The position numbers and the translations under genes were made by a program. From positions 1-64,000 of the forward strand of contig LNKV01000013.1 in assembly GCA_001465935.1 (NCBI GenBank): 64,000 bases of DNA. Reading direction: 5' to 3'. A model generated the notes under the pieces. That model did not search any database. It worked only from the letters and a program-made list of their open reading frames with translations, and was not told where the DNA came from. Positions 55,934 through 64,000 of the stretch are shown in pieces; position 1 is the stretch's first letter; each line of letters begins with the position of its first letter. The stretch comes from Clarireedia homoeocarpa (Eukaryota; Ascomycota; Leotiomycetes; Helotiales; Rutstroemiaceae).

Positions 55934-57090
55934 TATGATAGGAGACAAAGTAGACAGATAGATGAACAACGATGTCAAGAAGCTATTCGCAAATCTCAAG
56001 ACTATCTCCTTCATTTCAAAAGCGAAGAGTTCCAGGCCAAAACACTACGAGTGACCTCTGACGTACAAGCAGGCAGCACTTTGTAACAACATCTCACCGA
56101 ATTCATTTCCCCATGATACATTTTCGAAACATTCGAGTTCGTTCGGTATGCAGCCCCAGCGCCAGCGAGCAGAGCAAACATGGCATTTCCAATCATCCTT
56201 ATTCTTCGGGCCCACCAACTATGCCGAAATACATCGAGGGGATGGATCATTGTATGTATGTATCCATGCTGAAGATTCCGAGCAATGGCGCATGCATGCA
56301 TGCATGCATCTCGGGCCAGGGGGGGGGGGGGGGGGGGGGGGGGGGACTTTTTGAATTCCTCCGTATACCACCCACCCACCCACCACTTAGCGACAACAGA
56401 TGAAGAGAACATCGTCTCCGAAGATAAGATATTCATTATTTGAGAATGCTTCGAGTAAGTAGCGTGAGAAGGAGGAGTCGAGTCTGCGGGCGATAGATAG
56501 TTCTATATCAATGCGGGTAGTATTACAGTAACTTACAATAAATTCCCCATGAATAGTTAGAAAGAACTATCTTACAGTACCCACCCACCCCTACCAACCT
56601 TAACCTTCTCTCCGGCCACCCCCTTCCTTCCCTTTTCTACTCGGAAATGAGATAGTTGGTTCTAAAGAGAATATAATAAATATATATCTTTGCTCGCATA
56701 GAGATCATGATCAAGATAGCTGGTCTGAAATTCTACTGCAGTTCCTTGACCTGGCTCTCTGCATGATATGATATGGATGGAGATCACGGATGGAATTAGT
56801 TAACTTATGAGGTTGCATCGTAATACTGTAGTAGTCCCAGACTTAAAAGTTATTGACAAAAGAGAAAATATGGTATCATGTTTATTCTATAAAAAAAGCC
56901 GCAAGGCAAAAGAAGTCTTTCTAGGGATATCTATTATCCGCAATATAAAACGCCAGTAATGCCTAACTTATCCAAGAAGGAGAGTAGAGAGTTGGCCTTC
57001 CCCACCTAGGCCCACCTCATTTTCCATGCCAAACGCCATGCCAAAAGTACGAAATTTCTAGTTTCTAAAAATGAATGATCGTATCGAAAT
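55934..57090. other. Intergenic with G-rich tracts
   Basis: About 1.15 kb between the GH79 relic and the alternative oxidase 3' end. It contains a (GCAT)n run, a run of 27 G, and a CCCA-repeat (56366-56383). No gene is seen. Confidence 0.55.
56289..56345. repeat. (GCAT)n and poly-G(27) tract
   Basis: Alternating GCAT units (56290-56309), then CTCGGGCCA and 27 consecutive G at 56319-56345, one of the longest homopolymer runs in the window. Confidence 0.9.
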
Positions 57091-58286
57091 TCAGATAACT
57101 TCATCTCTTTCCCAACCCAAAGGTTTCAGAGTCTCGATGCCCTTCGTTGGCTTCTCCTTCATACCCTCACCATAGTCGCTCACGAATGGATTCGGGTCCT
57201 CATCTTGTTTGAGATTGCCCAATGTATGATTCACCTCTCTATGTTTCGCCTCATCTGCTCTGATATAATAAAGCAAGTCTCTCATAGTTCGATGGCCTTC
57301 TGGCATCTGCCAGTACTCGACGGCCAGATCCGGGGCTCTGAAATTAGGATCCGACCATTTGGGCAGTTTGCCGTTTTCGAGATCTTGGATGGAGAGGGTG
57401 TAGGTGAGCACAGCTTCTTCTTCAAGGTAGCCGACGAAGCGGTGGCAGGTGCGCGGGGAAAATATGTAGGCGAGGAAGAAGGCGTTGAAGAAGACGCCTT
57501 GGGCGCCGAGAATCATGGTTCGCATGAAGATGCCGGGTTCGTACATCTTGAGGAAGGTTAGGAGGTGCATGCGTTCGTTGTATGCTTCCTCTAATATAAC
57601 GTTAGTCATCCATCGATATCGGAAAAGGGATACACAAAATAATGACTCACCAAGTAAAGTTTCAATCCAACCATTATCTCTCTTCAGCCCCCTCAGCGAC
57701 CTCAGATGTCTCAACATGCCCGCCACCATACCTGGCACACCTGCCACAGACTCCAAGAAAACATATCTAATCAACCATTTTCGCTCACTCATCTGGTATG
57801 GCTTCGTAGCCACAACCGCATTACTGTCAGATGCCTTCTTGGGCACCTCGACGTCGTGTTTGTAGCCCGTAGCGAAATCCGTTCCCCATCTCAGGAAACG
57901 AACCATCCAAAGTGCTATACGATCAGACCAGTCTCTTGGTTGACGATGGGCAAAGTAGACTTTGCTTCGCATTTGCTCGGCAGTGTAACTACATCAAACC
58001 CGGTAAGTATATAGGATGTTTGAAGAGAGGGGGGAAAGGCAAAGACGTACGGTGGATGTGGCCAAGCGGGCTCAGTCTTCTTGATCTGTCCATGTTCGGG
58101 CTCTGGGAAGAGATCTCTACCTCGAACTTGGATCTTCGGCGCTGATGTGAATTGTCTTCGGGGTTGTGAATGCGCAGTACATGTTGTCGATAGACCGTAG
58201 GACTTAGAGAAACTAGCTACAGCTTTTGATAGCTGAGCTGCTGTATGTTTCGAGAGGGGCTTTGTGGATACCCTAGATACATACAT
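57091..58286 (-). CDS. AOX1: Mitochondrial alternative oxidase
   Basis: Exons 58286-58051, 57988-57651 and 57590-57091 give 357 residues. It is an inner-membrane di-iron quinol oxidase that bypasses complexes III and IV, reducing O2 with ubiquinol. The N-terminus (MYVSRVSTKPLSKHTAAQLS, basic and Ser-rich) is a mitochondrial presequence. Iron ligand motifs are present: LESVAGVPG (Glu157), EEAYNERMH (Glu197, His200; across the second junction), LEEEAVLTY and RADEAKHREVNH. Length and core match fungal AOX. Introns are 62 and 60 bases with GTACGT and GTGAGT donors. Such genes are usually induced by respiratory inhibition; no operator is recognised here. Confidence 0.96.
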
Positions 58287-59116
58287 TGGAATTCGTTGGT
58301 AGTATGTATAAGTGTGTGCGTGTGATTGTTGGTGTTACCTGAAGGTAGGTTGTTGTAAGCAGTACAAGTGAAATATCGCAGGTATAAGTAGAACTTGAAG
58401 TGATTGAATTTGGTATTGGGGTCGTGAACGACAGTATGATGCAAGAAGGCAAGAGGGCTTTTTATTGCACTTGAGAAAGAATGTATGCATGACAAGATAC
58501 CATAAGTGCAAAGGGGGCTGAGAGCAGCCACTGTCTTAACTTCGAAGAATACCCGGAAAAGCTACACAGGACTGGATCACTCTGCGGCAAGGAAATTGCT
58601 GACCTCGAGCCCTCGAGGAAGATACGGAATCTCAAAACTTCTCCTTTGTGTTACTAAGATATCGCATTCTCGATTTACGTTATTCCCGGTAGATAATTAT
58701 ACCCCCTTGCGCCTATAAGCTATTTTCGTCCTTTAGGCGACGAAAATCTAGAATTTTCGATGTTTTACGAGTAAATAAAGCCCATTTGAGTGGTTGTTCG
58801 CTCAGCCTTACAGGTTACGTCATCATGTGACCCTTATTTGCCGGGTATTGTCGTAGCGATTTCTTCCGGGTCATACAAATCCAACCTACACTAAAGTCGA
58901 CGAGAAAGAGTCTTACCGTCTATGTAAGGATCATAGAAACGGAGAGCCGATGAGAGCACAGACTCATATTATAGATCAGGTTGCCAACCAATAATTGTTC
59001 ATCAGATAGGAAATGCAATTCTGCTTGGCTTCTCACTACTGTTATATCATATAGGACATACCTAACTACCGTGAACATTTGAAGGAGACGAAACCTCCGC
59101 TGATATAAGCAACACG
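58287..59116. other. Intergenic
   Basis: Promoter of the alternative oxidase gene and 3' flank of the disordered-protein gene. CTCGAGCCCTCGAGG at 58603-58617 is a short near-palindrome. No gene is seen. Confidence 0.55.
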
Positions 59117-62100
59117 TCAGTCTCTCTGGAATGGTCTCCAAAATCTCTGCTCTAAGTCCGGGCTTTGTTCCGCGCACGCGAAATCTCCCGTAGGATTAAC
59201 TTGATGGTCCGTGGTATATTCCAGATCCCGTTGTGGATCTTGCATTGAATCATCCCAGGAGGGACAAAACCATAGTTGCTCCTCAGTCCATTGATTGTAT
59301 GGATCTGGTTGGAAAGATTGTGATTGCTGGCCGTTCATATGGTCTAGATCATCGGGCCACAGCTCCGGAATATGATACTCCCCCCTTTGTACGAATGCCA
59401 AATCGTCCGCATAATCAGGGGCAATGCCTCCAATGCCCACCGCGTTGGCTAAGAGTTCCTGATATATTGTTTCATTTGTAGCCATTTCTTGCTCGAAATT
59501 TCTCCCAATCGCTGCCCGATCCTCTTGATCAATGTTGAACAGTGTTTGGAAAATGTTATCTGAATGTTGTCGTTGTTCTTCATGCTCTAATTGTCGAACA
59601 TACAAGGATGGGAATCTCATTAGCGGTGACCGTTGAATATGCGGAGTGCTATGTGCTGCTTCATCACGCTGGAGTGGATGATGAGGTTCGAAGGAATCAG
59701 TGTTGGTTGACTCAAAGCGTGTGTCAGATTTGGTGGCCACATCGGTTGGTTTTGTCGAATACATCTCTGCAACAGGTACCTCCTCCACATGATGTTCCTG
59801 TTCCACACTGGGACATTTATCTGGCATTGATCGATTGGATTCTGCGAAATGAATCTCCGATGTAGGTTCCTGCATACGGGTCTGAGGAGCGGCTTTCAAT
59901 ATTTGTGACTCGAGCACTGCCGTTCTTCTTTGATTGCTAGTCTCCGCATTATCTCGTATGGTCCTTTCACCTCTCTCCTCTTCTACCCTTGATGGAAGGT
60001 TGACCACAGCAGGTTCCGTTCGCTCAATTTGGTCTTCATCATTACTGCTAGCTACGATGTCACTTGCTCCCGGAATAACAGGGACAGTTGTTGATGGGCG
60101 TCTAACACGAGCGTTTTGCGCCAATTGTTGGCGCGTGAGGGGGCGTTGAATTGAATCTCCTCCAGCAGTAACATTCTCAATGCAATCGTCTTCCACTTCT
60201 CGATATCTTCCGCGATCAGTGTCATAATACTCAACAACACGTCCACGGCTGTTGTTTATGAGGGTTTCTTCAAGCCGTTGTGGCAGGGTATCTGGCTGGG
60301 GTTGCTGCATAGTGTTGTTCTCTGACAGTCTAGGGCTGAGGCTGTCTGGCAATGGCGTACGGTCCATTCGTAGTGGTATGGAACTTGATTGCTCCTGATC
60401 AATATGCATTGCCATTGAAGGATTGCATTGGCCATACTTCAACGTCGGTGCAGTATTCTTTGGCTTGCTTGCAATCTTTGGTATGATATTTTCTGTCTTG
60501 TTGCGAGTCAATTCAGATCCCGTTTCTTGGCACAGTTGCTTTCCTTGCCGGTTGGTCTTGGAGTGTATACCTGTATTTTTGAAAACTCCACTGCGTTCGA
60601 GAGAATCTCGCACTGAACCGGGAGTAGAGCTTTGCAGCTGTCTGCGCTTCTCCTCTTCTCTTCTGGAAGCTATCACATTATCGGGAGAGTTGTGCGACTC
60701 GGACCAAGACACAGCCGTAGGTGCTTGTTCAGAGTTCGATCGTCCGACATCGCACGCAGTTTCATATGCGTTCTGCTTATATTGGGTGTCAAGGTTTGAC
60801 TCCCACGGAAGGGAACAGAAGACTTTTCGAATGCTATTACTTCTAGGATCCAGATGTCGCTCTTCACTGTAGGCTGAACGAGGGACGGTATTCTGCGGAT
60901 AGGGGTGATGCAGATCGCCATTCATTTCCATTTTTCTCTCGTAGATAGAAGCGGCATGCATAGAGGTAGGTGAACTTGGGGCACCGGATGTAGACAAAAC
61001 TTCCCGTACGGGTGTTTTTGGAGGCATGAAAAAGGTTGCGATCTCATCTTGCTCTCTTAAAGCTTTTCTGTTCTCTTTTAGGCGGCTTTTGGAGAGGCTA
61101 GTTGTATCATGAGTAGAGGAATACTTGCCAGAGCGCCGTAGGAAATCCATTTCCGAGAATGCAAGGTCGGGTACTGATGATTAAATGAGCAAATGCGATT
61201 ATGAAAATGGGAAATATCTCAAAACTCACATCCCCTCCGTCTTGTTGGCGACGAAGCTCTTCCATTCTTGAAAATCCCCAGCCCAGTGGTAGGCCGCACC
61301 TAACCAAAGTTAGTGTTTGCACGCAGTACGGCTGGTAGATTTGGCTCACCGTCAGTCGTTCCTGGCCTATCTTGCTCGAGTTGAAATTGTCCCTGAGCCC
61401 CTCGCTAGCTTTTCTTGCTGCTCTTCTCTGGTCACCCTTCTTCTCACGTCGCTTCTTTGTTGGTTTCTCCTCAGGGGATGTTTTTTTCGGTTGCTTCTTC
61501 AGCTCGTATTTATCTTCTCGAGTCTTATGGCGCGCTCTCTTCCCAAATGCTTTGCTACCTGCCTGAACCTGCGAAGGACCAGAGATGCTGGAATGCACGT
61601 CTTGGTATGTTTTGTCTTTGTGGCGCTTGGAGGTAGTCGGGGTTTCATTCATTAGAACCACACGTTCCATATCATGCATATCCACGCTTTCATGCTCTGT
61701 AGTCGGCTTGAGAGGAACATGCAGAAGAGAGCTATCCGGAGAGGGATTCCGCTTGGATTTAGATCTGGTATGAGAGTCGCGCAACTGTTCTTTGATCTTA
61801 TGCGCGGAAAGGAGAAAAACGTGTTGCTCGTTGTCAGGCTCATCCGTTCTATCCAAGCCTGGTAGATGTTAGTGTTGAACTTTTGCTCTTCATACTCAGT
61901 ATGTTATACCCGTCTTGACACTGGGATCTGTCCTCCATTCACACTGTCCTTCGTCCTTCATCTGCGCGAGCCACATACGGACATAGTCCTTGTCGCCAGA
62001 AAGTTCCCTGTGGTCTCTATCAATTAATGCTTGGGGCTTGACAGTGCTTTCAACCAAACGATCTCGAGCACGTCCGTGATAGGCATTCTCCTGTCGACGA

Positions 62101-62174
62101 TGTTTTGAATGGTGTTCCAGATCATCGTCTCTAACTGAATGCTCGCGCTTGTGGATGCGGTGCGGTTTTTCCAT
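59117..62174 (-). CDS. Large disordered fungal protein, unknown
   Basis: Exons 62174-61910, 61858-61350, 61299-61230 and 61173-59117 give 966 residues with all junctions in frame. Exon 1 is charged (MEKPHRIHKREHSVRDDDLE) with a possibly structured stretch, KDYVRMWLAQMKDEGQCEWR. Exon 2 is Lys/Arg-rich (KKQPKKTSPEEKPTKKRREK), suggesting nuclear localisation. The small exon 3 and the start of exon 4 give GIFKNGRASSPTRRRGLPDL and AFSEMDFLRRS, which look conserved. ALREQDEIATFFMPPKTPVR follows. The long remainder is Gln/Ser/Glu-rich and disordered, with an acidic, aromatic C-terminal part (Trp/Pro/Asp). No known domain is recognised; a chromatin or division-related scaffold is a guess. Confidence 0.72.
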
Positions 62175-64000
62175 GGGAGTTAAACACGAGTATATACGTA
62201 CTCACAAACAAGCGAACATGCAGACTGTGATATGACGGTGAACTTGGACAAGAAGCAAGTAGAATAAAGAGAAGTGCTTCATGGAAGGCATCGCAAATTG
62301 GTCCTTACCTACTCAACTTAAGGCAAAGTACACAGTTGGCAGAGATGGAAGGTGCGAGGCACGGAGCATGAGTTTGATCGATTAATTACTCAACAAATGT
62401 ATTTTGGACAGAAACTGGTCGGTGAAAATGACTACTTTTCGATATGGAGATCTCAGCTTAAGATTGCCTGTTTCGCTTTTTCCTCTTGATGTTGGAATCT
62501 TCCCTGCAAAGCTGACCTAGAAAGTGATAACAATTTGTTGTATCAAGCAGCTTCCCGAGACGACGAAAGTCATAATTGCGGGATTTCTTCTGACCCTCGC
62601 TCTATCTCTATCTACTCTTTCATATGCGGCGGCAGTGACCTCTATTCTCACCGAATCTATCAGCCATTGGTGATATATGATAGTGAAAAGGAAAATAATG
62701 AACCGCGGCGTAGTCAAACACAGCTCTACTGCTCTACTTATGGAACAATTCAATAATTATGTTTAAGTTACTCAAGAAGCCAATGATAATATTCTTGGTT
62801 CCTTTGTGATCAGTCACATTACAGAATTTGTCATGATTTCCCCTCCCTTGGTCCGTGAAGAGATCACCTGATTGAGAAGAAATGCGAGTGATCTGTGAGA
62901 TGTGAGATGTCGCGATAACCAGCATGAAATGTTCATGGATTGGGATAGTTACACAAGACCAGGCGAAGCTGCAGTTGGGCGAGCACTTCCGTCACATCCG
63001 CGAACCCTTCAAGATAAGATATGCTATGCTATGCTGTGCTGCGCTGCGCTGTGCTCCGACCCCGCAGTGCCGTACGAATAATCCGATCAAGTTATCTGGC
63101 ATTAACTTGGCTTTTGCCGTAACTCGTCAGACATGTGAATGGAGCGAGAAGGCGTTGAAAAGCCAGTCCTGTCGCCGCCCGTTTGAGTGCGCCTAATGTC
63201 GAATCTAGACCCGGCTTCTGGACGTCGTAAGCAGAAACCTGGCCTCGGTCTTCGCTGTCTGTTAATGCTCTCCCTGATTGAGCGAGCAGAAGAGAGATGT
63301 CACATTTTGGATATTCATAGTGAGAGGAGTAATATCCGGCGGATGTACGTTACGCATCCCGGCGAATGGACGTACGGTAGTCCGAGGTGCACGTGGGGGG
63401 GGTAGACAGGTAAATAGCAAATTATGCAGTGAATGTGCAACACATCGCTGCTATTGCCAGATGCAGCTATAGGTAATCAAGTGTTATATTTCGTATCATG
63501 TGGGGATGAATATGAGAGCCAGACATCTTTTTCTCTTTTTGAGAATTCTTGAGGGGAGGGGAGCACTTGAGGGGAGGGGAGCATAAAAGGGGAGGGGAGC
63601 ACAAAAGGGGAGGGAGCACAAAAGGCGAGCGGGTCGGAGCTGGTGCTCTTATCGAAAACATCCGATAAAGCAGGTTCGGCAGGACGAAGATCGTGGGGTG
63701 GCCAATGCATCGAGCAGAACTCAAGCCGTCCCCGGTGGTGATTGGTGGGCACGTCGGAGCTCCCTGCGGCCAAAGCTGCTTGAGCTGCAACTTAAAAAAG
63801 TGGTTTTGGGTGTTTGGGTGGTGTTTTTGGGGTGTTTGGGTGTTATGGTGGCGGAATTTAGTTCTAATGCATCCACATCTGTTGACCTTCCTGGCCCTTC
63901 AAACGGGTTCAGGCTGCTGCTTACCACTATATTCATATATTCATCCCTGTATATCTTGCACCCCGTCGCCCGTCTTGCGAGGTAGGGCAAAGGTGAAAGA
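62175..64000. other. Intergenic to window end, about 1.8 kb
   Basis: Promoter side of the disordered-protein gene, then unassigned sequence. Holds GCTATGCT/GCTGCGCT simple sequence (63020-63056) and an 18-base minisatellite. Frames to the right, such as 63698-63985, have a membrane-like stretch but no support. A gene could begin beyond the window. Confidence 0.5.
63549..63631. repeat. 18-bp purine-rich minisatellite
   Basis: Units of the form TTGA/AAAA + GGGGAGGGGAGCAC at 63549-63566, 63567-63584, 63585-63602, a 17-base unit at 63603-63619, and a decayed partial copy. Confidence 0.88.

Noticed and set aside
63549..63631. CRISPR-like array
   Set aside because: Units are contiguous with no spacers; this is a minisatellite in a eukaryotic genome.
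63698..63985. 95-codon frame with a Val/Leu/Gly-rich stretch near the right edge
   Set aside because: The stretch comes from GGTGTTTGGGTG-like simple sequence; the opposite strand is equally open.
1..64000. tRNA or rRNA genes
   Set aside because: I looked by eye for tRNA B-box-like sequence with matching stems and found none I could defend; a covariance-model scan would be decisive.

Overview
The window is nuclear DNA of a filamentous ascomycete (Pezizomycotina). The genes carry short GT-AG introns, mostly 45-110 bases, with GTAAGT/GTATGT-type donors and CTAAC/CTGAC branch sites. There are fungus-specific families (DUF2406, DUF3602, LYC1-like acetyltransferase, VMA21), and a transposon at the left edge shows stop codons of the kind left by repeat-induced point mutation (RIP). 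The gene set would fit Leotiomycetes (Helotiales), but that is an inference from general resemblance and was not computed. I rebuilt 21 protein-coding genes exon by exon; every joined frame is a multiple of three. I also found three broken genes: a Tc1-like transposase, an aldo/keto reductase fragment and a GH79 glycosidase.

Layout. 1-1469: decayed Tc1/mariner element, followed by 1.8 kb with no gene I can support. 3318-8784: MPC1 (-), SmB (-), a shared promoter, ribosomal protein L11/uL5 (+), and two small orphan genes (-). 9747-12937: a secreted GH106-type alpha-L-rhamnosidase (-). 14937-15760: aldo/keto reductase 3' fragment joined to a mobile-element relic. 16216-17472: FAD monooxygenase (+). 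18093-24858: FUN30 remodeller (-), VMA21 (+), DUF2406 protein (-). 27714-31793: ribosomal protein eL33 (-) and glucose-6-phosphate dehydrogenase (+). 32641-39071: CBS protein (-), mitochondrial phosphate carrier PIC2 type (+), LYC1-like acetyltransferase (+), DUF3602 protein (+). 40187-41402: BAH-PHD chromatin reader (+). 45197-45976: orphan (-) set between two empty stretches of more than 3 kb. 49333-54232: PWP1 (-) and PRP16 (+) head to head. 54352-55933: GH79 pseudogene (-). 57091-58286: alternative oxidase (-). 59117-62174: a 966-residue disordered orphan (-). 62175-64000: no gene, minisatellites.

How the genes work together. Most of the window is unlinked housekeeping. Mitochondrial metabolism is represented by the pyruvate carrier, phosphate carrier and alternative oxidase; cytosolic NADPH supply by glucose-6-phosphate dehydrogenase. 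Translation and ribosome assembly are represented by uL5, eL33 and PWP1, splicing by SmB and PRP16, and chromatin by FUN30 and the BAH-PHD protein. Accessory material is limited to the rhamnosidase, the monooxygenase and the three broken genes. I see no secondary-metabolite, defence or toxin cluster and no clearly undescribed system. The most interesting points are two microexons (9 and 10 nt), a PHD finger split by a roughly 70-residue insertion, a GH79 gene caught in decay, and a transposase whose lesions all look like RIP.
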